From Janthinobacterium sp. 64 (GTDB taxonomy: Bacteria > Pseudomonadota > Gammaproteobacteria > Burkholderiales > Burkholderiaceae_D): 64,000 nt of DNA. Positions 38,366-46,977 of the stretch are shown here, piece after piece. The notes beneath the pieces were generated by a model, which was not told the DNA's origin, did not search any database, and saw only the letters and a program-made list of their open reading frames with translations. A program made the translations under genes and the position numbers. The stretch spans positions 3,596,001 through 3,660,000 of the forward strand of contig NZ_PHUG01000001.1 of assembly GCF_002813325.1 (NCBI RefSeq), written 5' to 3'. Position 1 is the first letter of the stretch; each line of letters begins with the position of its first letter.

Positions 38366-39558
38366 ATGATCCAGTCGTAATCGTCGGTGCCGCGCGCACC
38401 CCCATGGGCGCCTTCCAGGGCGACTTTGCCAACGTCACCGCCAGCGACCTGGGCGCCGTGGCCATCCGCGCCGCCGTGGAACGCTCCGGCGTGGCGCCGG
38501 ATGCCGTTGAGCACGTGTTTTTCGGCAATTGCCTGATGGCCGGCCAGGGCCAGGCACCTGCCCGTCAAGCCTTGCGCAAGGCCGGCTTGCCCGATTCCAC
38601 GGGTGCCGTGACCCTGTCGAAAATGTGCGGCTCGGCCATGCAGACGACCATGTTCGCGCATGACACCTTGCTCGCCGGCAGCGCCGACGTGGTGGTGGCG
38701 GGCGGCATGGAATCGATGACCAACGCCCCCTACCTGGTGCCGAAGGCGCGCGGCGGCTACCGCATCGGCCACGGCATGATCTATGACCACATGATGATGG
38801 ATGGCCTGGAAGACGCCTACAGCCGCGATGAAAAGGGCAACGCCCGCTCGATGGGCACGTTTGCCGAAGAATGCGCCAGCCAGTACCAGTTCACGCGCGA
38901 AGCGCAGGATGCGTTTGCCATCGAATCGGTGAAACGCGCGCAAGCGGCCACCAAGGATGGCAGTTTTGCATGGGAAATCGCGCCAGTCACCGTTTCCGGC
39001 CGCGGCGGCGACACCATCGTCAGTATCGATGAAGGCCCACAAAAAGCCCGCCTGGAAAAAATCCCGACCTTGAAGGCCGCGTTCAAGAAGGATGGCACCA
39101 TCACAGCCGCCTCGTCCTCGTCGATCAACGATGGCGCGGCAGCCCTGGTGCTGATGCGCGAATCGACGGCGAAAAAGCTCGGCTGCACCGTCATCGCCAA
39201 GATCCACGGCCACGCCACGCATGCGCAGGCGCCGAACGAGTTCACCACGGCCCCCATCGGGGCGGTGAAAAAGCTGTACGCCAAGACGGGCTGGAGCAGC
39301 AGCAACGTCGACTTGTTCGAGATCAATGAAGCGTTCGCGGCCGTGCCGATGGCCGCCATGCACGACCTCGACATTCCGCACAGCAAGATCAACATCCACG
39401 GCGGCGCGTGCGCGCTGGGCCACCCGATCGGCGCCTCGGGCGCGCGCATCATCGTCACCCTGCTGGGTGCCTTGAAAAAAACCGGCGGCAAGCGCGGCGT
39501 GGCAGCCCTGTGCATCGGCGGCGGCGAAGCGACGGCGATGGCAATCGAACTGGTATAA
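38362..39558 (+). CDS. Acetyl-CoA C-acetyltransferase (thiolase)
   Basis: A 398-residue thiolase with the nucleophile Cys in [12 protein letters not shown], the [12 protein letters not shown] segment, and the C-terminal [14 protein letters not shown] with the active His. The second Cys lies in [12 protein letters not shown]. It splits or forms acetoacetyl-CoA. The ATG at 38362 has GGAG upstream and overlaps the aceK stop. In this setting it fits the last step of leucine or ketone-body breakdown, giving acetyl-CoA. A role in polyhydroxyalkanoate synthesis is the alternative, as the sequence class does not separate them. Confidence 0.93.
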   Translation: MNDPVVIVGAARTPMGAFQGDFANVTASDLGAVAIRAAVERSGVAPDAVEHVFFGNCLMAGQGQAPARQALRKAGLPDSTGAVTLSKMCGSAMQTTMFAHDTLLAGSADVVVAGGMESMTNAPYLVPKARGGYRIGHGMIYDHMMMDGLEDAYSRDEKGNARSMGTFAEECASQYQFTREAQDAFAIESVKRAQAATKDGSFAWEIAPVTVSGRGGDTIVSIDEGPQKARLEKIPTLKAAFKKDGTITAASSSSINDGAAALVLMRESTAKKLGCTVIAKIHGHATHAQAPNEFTTAPIGAVKKLYAKTGWSSSNVDLFEINEAFAAVPMAAMHDLDIPHSKINIHGGACALGHPIGASGARIIVTLLGALKKTGGKRGVAALCIGGGEATAMAIELV

Positions 39559-39577
39559 GCTCTTCCTGAGCAAGGGC

Positions 39578-39616
39578 GCGCACCGCGGTTCACGGTGTGC
39601 GCTTTCATTTTATTTT
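39578..39616 (+). terminator. Possible terminator or attenuator after thiolase
   Basis: GCGCAC (39578-39583) and GTGCGC (39597-39602) form a stem with some further pairing inside, followed by TTTCATTTTATTTT. It lies between the thiolase and SDR genes and may lower transcription of the last two genes. Confidence 0.45.
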
Positions 39617-39630
39617 CAGGGAGAATAAAT

Positions 39631-40299
39631 ATGCCTACCGCATTGATCATCGGCGCCTCGCGCGGCATCGGCCACGCAATCGTCCGTCAATACCGCCACG
39701 ACGGCTGGCGGGTGATTGCCACGGCGCGCACGCAAGACGCTTGCGACGCCCTCGCGCAACTGGGCGCCGAAGCGCACCGGCTCGACGTGACGGATGTGGA
39801 AGGCTGTGCCGGCCTGGGCTGGAAGCTCGACGATGAAAAGCTCGACGTGGCCATCCTCAACGCGGGCGTGTATGGCCCCCGTCACGACGGTACGCCCACG
39901 CAAGAAGATTTCGATGCCGTCATGCACACGAACGTGCTGGCGGCCATGCGGCTGCTGCCGATCCTGGCGCCGCTGGTCGGCAATGCCAAAGGCAAGCTGG
40001 CTGTGCTGTCCTCGCACATGGGTTCCCTGAGCGAGCGGGGCAACCCCAGCGGTTCGCTGTACCGCGCCAGCAAGGCGGCCTTGAATTCCGTGCTGATCGA
40101 CACGTCCCTCGTGCATGGCCCGCAAGGCGTCAGCTGCATCGCCTTCCACCCGGGCTGGGTACGCACGGACATGGGCGGCGCCGGCGCCGATATTTCGCCC
40201 GAGCAAAGCGCTGCCGGCATCCGCACCACCTTGGCCAGCCTGCCGGCCACGGACAAGGCCGTGTTCCGCAACTACGATGGCAAGCCCATCGCCTGGTAA
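39631..40299 (+). CDS. Short-chain dehydrogenase/reductase (SDR)
   Basis: A 222-residue NAD(P)-binding enzyme with ALIIGASRGIGHAIV (cofactor glycine motif), AILNAGVYGP, the active Ser in VLSSHMGS and YRASKAA (catalytic Tyr and Lys). The start has GGGAGAA upstream. The chemistry is an alcohol/ketone oxidoreduction on an unknown substrate. It lies between a thiolase and an acyl-CoA dehydrogenase, so a hydroxyacyl or related intermediate is plausible. C-signal-type SDRs look similar. Confidence 0.88.
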   Translation: MPTALIIGASRGIGHAIVRQYRHDGWRVIATARTQDACDALAQLGAEAHRLDVTDVEGCAGLGWKLDDEKLDVAILNAGVYGPRHDGTPTQEDFDAVMHTNVLAAMRLLPILAPLVGNAKGKLAVLSSHMGSLSERGNPSGSLYRASKAALNSVLIDTSLVHGPQGVSCIAFHPGWVRTDMGGAGADISPEQSAAGIRTTLASLPATDKAVFRNYDGKPIAW

Positions 40300-40338
40300 T
40301 TCCCGCATCCACTATAAAAATATACGAGACGACGTCCC

Positions 40339-41466
40339 ATGATACTCAATGAAGAACAAACGATGATCCAGGAAGCGCTGCGCAGTTTTTCGCGCGAGCG
40401 CCTGGCGCCCAATGCGGCCCGCTGGGACAAGGAACATCATTTCCCGAAAGAAGAATTGCAGGAACTGGCCGCGCTGGGCGCCTTTGGCGTGGCCGTGCCG
40501 GAAGCGCTCGGTGGCGCCGGCCTCGATTACGTGTCGCTGGCCCTGGTGCTGGAAGAAATCGCCGCCGGTGATGGCGGCACCTCGACCATCATTTCCGTGA
40601 ATAATTGCCCCGTGTGCAGCATCGCCATGATGTACGCCAACGACGCGCAAAAGGAACAATGGCTGCGTCCGCTGGCGCAAGGCGCCATGCTCGGTGCGTT
40701 TTGCCTGACGGAACCGCATACGGGCAGCGACGCCTCGGCCCTGCGCACGACGGCCACGCGCGATGGCAATGCATACGTCATCAACGGCACGAAACAATTC
40801 ATTACCAGCGGCAAGTATGCGGACGTGGCCATCGTCATGGCCGTCACCGACAAGGCAGCCGGCAAGCGCGGCATCAGTGCCTTCTGGGTGCCGACGAACA
40901 CGCCAGGCTACATTGTGGCGGGACTGGAACAGAAGATGGGCCAGCATTCGTCGGACACGGCGCAAATCCTGTTCGACAATTGCCGCATCCCGGCCGAAAA
41001 TTTAATCGGTGAAGAAGGACAAGGCTACAAGATCGCCCTGTCCGGCCTGGAAGGCGGACGCATCGGCATCGCCTCGCAAGCCGTGGGCATGGCGCGCGCC
41101 GCATATGAGGCAGCCCTGCAGTACGCACGCGAGCGCGAAAGTTTCGGCAAGCCCATCTATGAACACCAGGCCGTGCAATTCCGCCTGGCCGACATGGCCA
41201 CGCAGATCGAAGCGGCGCGCCAGCTGATACGCCACGCGGCGGCCATGAAGGATGCGGGCTTGCCCTGCCTGAAGGAAGCGGCCATGGCCAAGCTGTTTGC
41301 GTCGGAAATGGCGGAAAAAGTGTGCTCGGACGCCATCCAGGTGCATGGCGGCTACGGCTATGTGTCCGACTTCCCCGTCGAGCGCATCTACCGCGACGTG
41401 CGCGTGTGCCAGATTTATGAGGGAACCAGCGATATTCAGAAGATTTTGATTGCGCGGGCTTTGTAA
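40339..41466 (+). CDS. Acyl-CoA dehydrogenase (short- or branched-chain type)
   Basis: A 375-residue FAD enzyme with the family motifs FCLTEPHTGSDASALRTTA and VINGTKQFITSGKYADVAIV. The catalytic Glu is in CQIYEGTSDIQKILI, the normal place for short- and medium-chain enzymes and different from the ivd gene in the same cluster. It probably oxidises butyryl-, isobutyryl- or 2-methylbutyryl-CoA, with electrons going to ETF. It begins 39 bp after the SDR gene. The substrate cannot be fixed from sequence alone. Confidence 0.92.
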   Translation: MILNEEQTMIQEALRSFSRERLAPNAARWDKEHHFPKEELQELAALGAFGVAVPEALGGAGLDYVSLALVLEEIAAGDGGTSTIISVNNCPVCSIAMMYANDAQKEQWLRPLAQGAMLGAFCLTEPHTGSDASALRTTATRDGNAYVINGTKQFITSGKYADVAIVMAVTDKAAGKRGISAFWVPTNTPGYIVAGLEQKMGQHSSDTAQILFDNCRIPAENLIGEEGQGYKIALSGLEGGRIGIASQAVGMARAAYEAALQYARERESFGKPIYEHQAVQFRLADMATQIEAARQLIRHAAAMKDAGLPCLKEAAMAKLFASEMAEKVCSDAIQVHGGYGYVSDFPVERIYRDVRVCQIYEGTSDIQKILIARAL

Positions 41467-41483
41467 ACCCCACGGCAAAGACC

Positions 41484-41511
41484 GGGGTCGTACCCTGCAG
41501 GGTACGACCCC
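41484..41511. repeat. Perfect 28-bp palindrome
   Basis: GGGGTCGTACCCTG is followed directly by its exact reverse complement, 17 bp past the acyl-CoA dehydrogenase stop. There is no T-run. It can form a tight hairpin that would protect the 3' end of the transcript, or it may be a dispersed repeat. Confidence 0.65.
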
Positions 41512-41549
41512 AGCTTCTGCCTTTGGGTTTCTCCTGCCAACAATAGACG

Positions 41550-41576
41550 AAAAAAAAGCCCGCTAGCGCGGGCTTC
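41550..41576 (-). terminator. Minus-strand intrinsic terminator
   Basis: AGCCCGC/GCGGGCT with a TAGC loop is followed on the minus strand by eight T residues. It terminates a transcript coming from the right, ending just after the small frame 41588-41848, and may also serve the BrkB-like gene. Confidence 0.75.
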
Positions 41577-41587
41577 GTTCCAATGTA

Positions 41588-41848
41588 TTACCAATGCTTT
41601 AATCGTGTCATGGACGCCAGTGCTATCTGCAAAGTGCCTCCTGATTTTCGGACTCCCATGCTATCTGCAAGGTGACTCCAAGTGTAAAATCGACCATCGT
41701 ATCCGGAATTACAAAATCCATTTCTTCGCACTGTCACGCCATCGACATTACACCTGTCGGTCGCCGCGCTGAAACTGGATGGTGAGATGATTTGCTGCCA
41801 AATCTCAATCACTGAACGGAGTATAGCACAGCATTTTGTGCGGTGCAA
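41588..41848 (-). CDS. Hypothetical small protein, possibly a gene fragment
   Basis: An 86-residue frame with lower GC than its surroundings. It contains three spaced Cys residues in SAATDRCNVDGVTVRRNGFCNSG and an earlier KCCAIL, and it ends SMTRLKHW. No signal peptide or known family is seen. A strong minus-strand terminator stands 12 bp after the stop, which argues that something is transcribed here. It begins 14 bp downstream of the BrkB-like gene stop. It may be the end of a decayed acquired gene. Confidence 0.35.
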   Translation of the reverse strand: MHRTKCCAILRSVIEIWQQIISPSSFSAATDRCNVDGVTVRRNGFCNSGYDGRFYTWSHLADSMGVRKSGGTLQIALASMTRLKHW

Positions 41849-41861
41849 TAAATATTTAAAA

Positions 41862-42755
41862 TCAAGTCCTTAGCGCCAGCGGCTTGTCCTCTTCGCCGCC
41901 ACGCGCCACTCTTTCGTATTCGGAAATTACTTGCGCGCCCAGCAGCAGCAGGGTGGCGCCGATTTCCAGGCTGAACATGACGACGATGGCCGTCGTCATC
42001 GAGCCATACACGACGTTGACCTGCGACAAGGTGGAGAAATACCAGACCAGCACATGGCGCGCGATTTCCCACAGCAGGGCCGCCGTCACGCCGCCGATCA
42101 GCGCATGCGTAATCGATAATCTTCCCACCGGCATGACCAGGTAGATCGAGCTGAGCACGAGGATTTCACCCGCCAGCCCCAGCAGATACAGCAGCACGCC
42201 GGACACGCCTTCCAGGCCCCAGTCGTGGCGCAAGAAGCGCACGCTTTCCTCGCCCATCACCTGCAAGCCGCCCGCCACCAGGGTGATCAGCAGGATACCC
42301 ACGCCCAGGCACAGGATGTAGCAATACGGCAGCACGGCGGAAATGAGGAAATGGCGGCGGCGGATGGCCACGCGGTGAATAAAGATCACGCTCATGGCGT
42401 TTTCAAGCACGGTAAACGCCAGGGAGCTGAAGAACAGCATGGTGAGCAGCAGCAGCCAGCCGATCACGCCCCGGTTGTCGAGAAAATGCGCGATCTCGCC
42501 CACGATGGCTTTCGATTGTCCCGGTACCAGCCACTCCAGGTAATGGCCGATTGTTTGCAGCAATTCGTCCTGCGCGATCACGTGCGACAAGGCCACCACC
42601 ACCAGCATCAGCAGGGGCACGATGGACAGCAGCGAGTAATACGCGACGGCGCCCGCCAGCAGCAAGCCCTGGTTGGCGCGAAAGCCCTTCAGCACCTGCA
42701 GCACGAAGGCCAGCGGATGGCTGAGGATGTAGGTACTGGCGTGGCGGTTGATCAT
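41862..42755 (-). CDS. YihY/BrkB-family inner-membrane protein
   Basis: A 297-residue integral membrane protein with about six helices. It carries the family opening FRANQGLLLAGAVAYYSLLSIVPLLML and the core VLENAMSVIFIHRVAIRRR. Near the end is the last pair of helices (VYGSMTTAIVVMFSLEIGATLLLLGAQV). The family was once described as ribonuclease BN and as a serum-resistance factor; its real activity is unsettled, with lipid transport or envelope roles discussed. It follows the LD-carboxypeptidase gene on the same strand after 86 bp. Confidence 0.9.
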   Translation of the reverse strand: MINRHASTYILSHPLAFVLQVLKGFRANQGLLLAGAVAYYSLLSIVPLLMLVVVALSHVIAQDELLQTIGHYLEWLVPGQSKAIVGEIAHFLDNRGVIGWLLLLTMLFFSSLAFTVLENAMSVIFIHRVAIRRRHFLISAVLPYCYILCLGVGILLITLVAGGLQVMGEESVRFLRHDWGLEGVSGVLLYLLGLAGEILVLSSIYLVMPVGRLSITHALIGGVTAALLWEIARHVLVWYFSTLSQVNVVYGSMTTAIVVMFSLEIGATLLLLGAQVISEYERVARGGEEDKPLALRT

Positions 42756-42841
42756 ATCGGGTGCGGTGAAAAGGCGACGCGGCCTCGTGCCACGCCTGCA
42801 ATCACACTAGCATACGGACAAGCGCCCCGCTGCACCGTACG

Positions 42842-43921
42842 CTAGCAGACGCCTGGCTCCAATAAAGTCAAGGTTTGCCGGTCCGCATCGAGAGTGGCCA
42901 ATATACCCATCGGTAGCGTGAACTGGTGGCGGATGTGGCCAAACGAGTAGCCGCTGACGGCCGGCACGCGCAAAGGCTGCAAATGCTGGTCCAGGGTGTC
43001 GTTCAGGGTCAGCGACGTATCGCCGTCGGCCGCCTCGCAATGCTCGAAGATGCCCAGCATCAATGCCGCCGCCTTGTTGAACCCCACGGACAGGTCGAGC
43101 TGGCACAACATCCTGTCGATGCGGTACGGCACTTCGTTGATTTCTTCGAGGAAAAGAATATGCTCGCGGAAATCGGCCGCATACGGCGTGCCGGCCAGCG
43201 CGCTGACCAGGCACAGGTTGCCGCCCGTCAAGCGTCCCGTCGCCTGGCCGCCGTGCACGGTGCGGATGGCGAAGTTCGGCTGCGTCTGCGCGCGGCGGTG
43301 ATTCTCCAGCGCCATCGGGATCGTGTACTGCTCTTGCGGCATCATCAGCACGTTTTGCAGCTGCGTCACCGTGTACTCGGAAAACGTCGATGAAGCCACG
43401 GGACCGTGAAACGTCACCAGGCCCGTCTGGCTGGCGATGGCCAGGTGCAAGGCCGTGATGTCGGAATAGCCGATCAGCACTTTCGGGTTGGCGCGTATCA
43501 AGGCATAGTCGAGCAGCGCCAGCAGTGAAATGCAGCCGGAGCCGCCGCGTATCGCCCACACGGCCTTGACGTCCGGGTCGCGGAAAGCGGCGTGCAAGTC
43601 GTCGAGGCGTTGCTGCACCGTGCCCGCATAATTGCCGTGCACGGCGCGAATATTCGCGCCCAGACTGGCGCGCAATCCCAGCGCTTCGATATTGCGCTGG
43701 GCCTTGGCGATGGCGTCTTCATCCGTAAAGCCGCCCGGTGCGATGATGGCGACCAGGTCACCCGGCTGCAGGCGCGCCGGCTTGATCAATGCGTGTGGCT
43801 GTTGCATGCGTTTGCCCTTCCCTTGCGCGGCCGCCGCCCAGGCCGGTGTGCCTGCCGCCCCCAAGGTAGCGGCCAGCAAGCCGCCGAAGCGGCGCCGGCT
43901 GAGATTGGTCTGACTGGACAT
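42842..43921 (-). CDS. LD-carboxypeptidase (peptidase S66) with a twin-arginine signal
   Basis: A 359-residue murein LD-carboxypeptidase. The N-terminus has the Tat motif SRRRFGG followed by an Ala-rich stretch, so it is probably exported folded; the classic LdcA is cytoplasmic. The S66 parts are present: PGDLVAIIAPGGFTDEDAI, AIRGGSGCISLL and the nucleophile Ser in LIGYSDITALH. The Glu region is LFLEEINEVPYRIDRML and the His region SGYSFGHIRHQFTLPMG. It removes D-Ala from murein tetrapeptides. The ATG at 43921 is chosen over 43969 because GGAAAGGG precedes it and the Tat motif follows directly. It lies downstream of the TonB-dependent receptor. Confidence 0.9.
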   Translation of the reverse strand: MSSQTNLSRRRFGGLLAATLGAAGTPAWAAAAQGKGKRMQQPHALIKPARLQPGDLVAIIAPGGFTDEDAIAKAQRNIEALGLRASLGANIRAVHGNYAGTVQQRLDDLHAAFRDPDVKAVWAIRGGSGCISLLALLDYALIRANPKVLIGYSDITALHLAIASQTGLVTFHGPVASSTFSEYTVTQLQNVLMMPQEQYTIPMALENHRRAQTQPNFAIRTVHGGQATGRLTGGNLCLVSALAGTPYAADFREHILFLEEINEVPYRIDRMLCQLDLSVGFNKAAALMLGIFEHCEAADGDTSLTLNDTLDQHLQPLRVPAVSGYSFGHIRHQFTLPMGILATLDADRQTLTLLEPGVC

Positions 43922-44010
43922 GCGGCCCTTTCCTGAAACAAAAAACGGCGACGTCAGGCGCCGCCGCACGAGAGTAGCATGCCGGCAATCTTGCCGCCGG
44001 CAGCGCTGCC

Positions 44011-46761
44011 TTACATGAACTTGTACTTCAGCTGGAAGGTGAAGGCGCGGCCACGCGGGTCGGCCACGCGCGGATCCCAGCCGGCGCCCACCACTTCATC
44101 CACGTTGTGCGCGGTGAACGGCGGATCGCGGTCGAACAGGTTCTGGATGCCCAGGGTCAAGGTGGTATTCTTGAAGCCCGTGTACGTGCCCGACAAGTTA
44201 TACGTGGTGTAGCTGGACACATCGGCCTTGAAGCCCGGCGGCGGCGTGCCCTTGCCGTCATTCGGTACCTGGTCCTTGTAGCCGGAAGCAAAACTCTGGA
44301 CCAGCAAGCCGCTCCAGTCGCCGCGCGAGACACCGAGGCTGGCATTGTGTTTCCAGCGCAGGTACAAATCACGCGTGTAGAAATTGCCGACCAGCTCCTT
44401 GTATTCTTGCCCCTTGTATTCGGCAAATTTAAAACTGTCCATGTACGTGCCGTCCAGGGTAGCCGTCCATTTCACTTCCTGGACCTTGCCTTCGCCGCGC
44501 AAGCTGACGTCCAGGCCGCGCACGCGGCTGCCGCCCGCATTGAACCAGCCCGCCTGTACATAATCGATGGTGCCATCGGATTTGCGGAAAATGTACTGGT
44601 TCAGCGCCTGGTAATTGGCCAGCACGACTTGCGGCGTGCGTTTCAGGAGCTGGTCCTGGGTATTGATGGCCCAGTAATCGAACGAGGCGGAATACCCCTT
44701 CACCGGTTCGATGACGATGCCGACGCTGCCCTGCTTCGACGTTTCCGGCTTCAGGTTCAGATTGCCACCCGTCGTGTAGCTGAGACGATCGATGCTGCAA
44801 TATTCCTTCACGCCAGGATTTTTGGCGCAGCCTTCCTGATCTTTCACACCATTCGGCAATTCCTGCGTCAATACACCTGAATAGAGCTGGTCGAAACTCG
44901 GAGCCAGGAAGCCCTTGCTGGCCGAGGCGCGGAACAGCACGAAGTCGGCCGGCTGATAACGCAAGGCAATCTTCGGATTCGTCGTGGCGCCCACCTGGCT
45001 GTAATCGTCACGACGCACGGCCAGCTGCATTTCCAGGTCTTTCATGACGGGCACCAGCAACTCGGCATACACGGCCTTGACGTTGCGGCTGACATCCTTC
45101 AATGCGGCATTTCCTGGCGCCAACAGAATCAGGTTGGCATCGACATCCTGTCCGAAACTGTAGCCCTCGCGGCGCAAATCAAAACCGGCCGCCATCGCCA
45201 CGGCGCCAGCCGGCAGCTGGAACAGCTCGCCCGAGACGGCGCCATCGATCTGGGTCAGGGTCGTCTTGCCATGCTGGAAGGCGCCACGGAACTTGGTCGA
45301 CTCGATCAATTGCCTGGCCGCTTCCGTCTGGCTCTGGCCCGCGCCCACCCACGGATTGATGATGCCTGTCCCCAGGGCCGCGTACAGCTTGTCCGTGTAG
45401 GAATAGCCATCCGTCAGCTTGGTCTTGGTGGTGCTTTGCGCGTAGGAAACGCCGGTCTTGTAATCCCACTTGCCGAAGTTGCCTTCAAAACCCAGCAGTA
45501 CGCGGGCGTTATCGGTGGTATTTTCCTGCGTGCGGTTGCCAACGTCATTGGCGCGCCATTTGTAGGCAATCGGCTTGGTCTTGTCGAAAGACGGGATGTA
45601 GGCCGACAAATCCTGGTAATACGCGCCGCCCACGGGGTAGACGGCCTTGTTGGCAATGCTGGTCTGCACCTGCATCGGCGTCAAAATCGCCGTAGCCTTG
45701 GTGCGCGAACCGAGCGCTTCGACAAACATGCGGTGGTCGGGTGCCAGCTTGAACGTGCCGCGTGACAGGAAATTGGCCCGCTCAACAGGGAATTGCAGCA
45801 CATAGTCGGCGCCATAGTCGTAGGCGCAGGAATACTTGGTGCGCAACGGCGACGTCACGTCTTTCCACAGTGCCGTCTGGTATTGCGACATACCCGGTAC
45901 CGTGTCGCACTTGCCCTGGAAGCTCAGGGGATTGGCTTGCAGGTATTGATTCGCATCGCCAGGCAGCTGGAAGGCGGTGCCCAATGCCGTGCCGGCCCCC
46001 GCCATCTGGTTGGCAAACGGCGTGCCCGTGGTATCGGGCGACAGGCCGCGGCCCGGCTGGTAGCCATTGACGAAGGAGCGGTCGCTGCCGTTCAGGCGCT
46101 GCGCCTTGTCGACGGTCAGGCTGCCCATGAGGTTGTAGCCGTCCTCTTCCAGCGAACCCGTGCCGGCCAGGATGGAAGCGCGGCGCGTGGCGCCGCCACC
46201 CGCTTGCGTGTCGTTGGTGGAAACGGAGGCTTCCACGCCGCTGTAATTGGTTTTCAGAATGAAATTGATCACGCCGCCGATGGCATCCGTGCCGTAGATG
46301 GCCGAGGCGCCATCCTTGAGGATTTCCACGCGAGAAATTGCACCGAGCGGAATGGAATTCAAGTCGACGGCGCGGCCACTGGCGCCATGCGTGGCCACGC
46401 GGCGGCCATTCAGCAGCACCAAGGTCGCGCCCGGTCCCAAGCCGCGCAGCGAGGCGAACGAGGCGCCGCCGGCCAGACGGTCCGCGTCGGCGCCAAAGAC
46501 GTTATTGCCCGAAGTCATGTTCTCGGCACCCGTGCCGTTTGCCGACAGGGTACGCACCAGTTGCTCGGCCGTCGTGATGCCCTGCTTTTCCATCTGCTCA
46601 AAACTGATGACTTGCACCGGCAGCGCGCCTTCCTTGGCCACACGTTTGATGCTGCTGCCCGTGACTTCGACCCGTTGCATCGCTGGCGCCGCTTCCTGTG
46701 CCATCACCGGCCCCACCACCCCCATCAATGCCACCAACTGCGCTAGCTTCTTCAACTTCAC
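44011..46761 (-). CDS. TonB-dependent outer-membrane receptor
   Basis: A 916-residue receptor. The signal peptide (LKKLAQLVALMGVVGPVMAQ) is followed by a likely TonB box (MQRVEVTGSSIKR). The plug domain contains RGLGPGATLVLLNGRRV and EILKDGASAIYGTDAIGGVI, and a 22-strand barrel ends FTFQLKYKFM. There is no STN domain. The start is a GTG at 46761 with an AAGGAGAG ribosome-binding site; the upstream ATG at 46803 has none. It imports a substrate using TonB. A peptide-type binding protein is encoded upstream and an LD-carboxypeptidase downstream, which suggests a peptide or muropeptide, but this is an inference. It is far from the tonB gene of this window. Confidence 0.92.
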   Translation of the reverse strand: MKLKKLAQLVALMGVVGPVMAQEAAPAMQRVEVTGSSIKRVAKEGALPVQVISFEQMEKQGITTAEQLVRTLSANGTGAENMTSGNNVFGADADRLAGGASFASLRGLGPGATLVLLNGRRVATHGASGRAVDLNSIPLGAISRVEILKDGASAIYGTDAIGGVINFILKTNYSGVEASVSTNDTQAGGGATRRASILAGTGSLEEDGYNLMGSLTVDKAQRLNGSDRSFVNGYQPGRGLSPDTTGTPFANQMAGAGTALGTAFQLPGDANQYLQANPLSFQGKCDTVPGMSQYQTALWKDVTSPLRTKYSCAYDYGADYVLQFPVERANFLSRGTFKLAPDHRMFVEALGSRTKATAILTPMQVQTSIANKAVYPVGGAYYQDLSAYIPSFDKTKPIAYKWRANDVGNRTQENTTDNARVLLGFEGNFGKWDYKTGVSYAQSTTKTKLTDGYSYTDKLYAALGTGIINPWVGAGQSQTEAARQLIESTKFRGAFQHGKTTLTQIDGAVSGELFQLPAGAVAMAAGFDLRREGYSFGQDVDANLILLAPGNAALKDVSRNVKAVYAELLVPVMKDLEMQLAVRRDDYSQVGATTNPKIALRYQPADFVLFRASASKGFLAPSFDQLYSGVLTQELPNGVKDQEGCAKNPGVKEYCSIDRLSYTTGGNLNLKPETSKQGSVGIVIEPVKGYSASFDYWAINTQDQLLKRTPQVVLANYQALNQYIFRKSDGTIDYVQAGWFNAGGSRVRGLDVSLRGEGKVQEVKWTATLDGTYMDSFKFAEYKGQEYKELVGNFYTRDLYLRWKHNASLGVSRGDWSGLLVQSFASGYKDQVPNDGKGTPPPGFKADVSSYTTYNLSGTYTGFKNTTLTLGIQNLFDRDPPFTAHNVDEVVGAGWDPRVADPRGRAFTFQLKYKFM

Positions 46762-46977
46762 GGGTCTCTCCTTTATTTGGGCAATCGAAACTTGAGTTAT
46801 CAAGTCAGGCTGTTAGATATGTCGCAACGTCTGTCCCGCAGTACATTTTTTATGACATTTGCGCATGACTTTATTTGTTTTCATTTTCAGAGTAGCGCGA
46901 TGCATCCGGGCCCAGCCAATGAAAAATGCTTTCCTAACCATAACTTTTTGGAATGAATGCCCTTTTCAGCGACGTGG

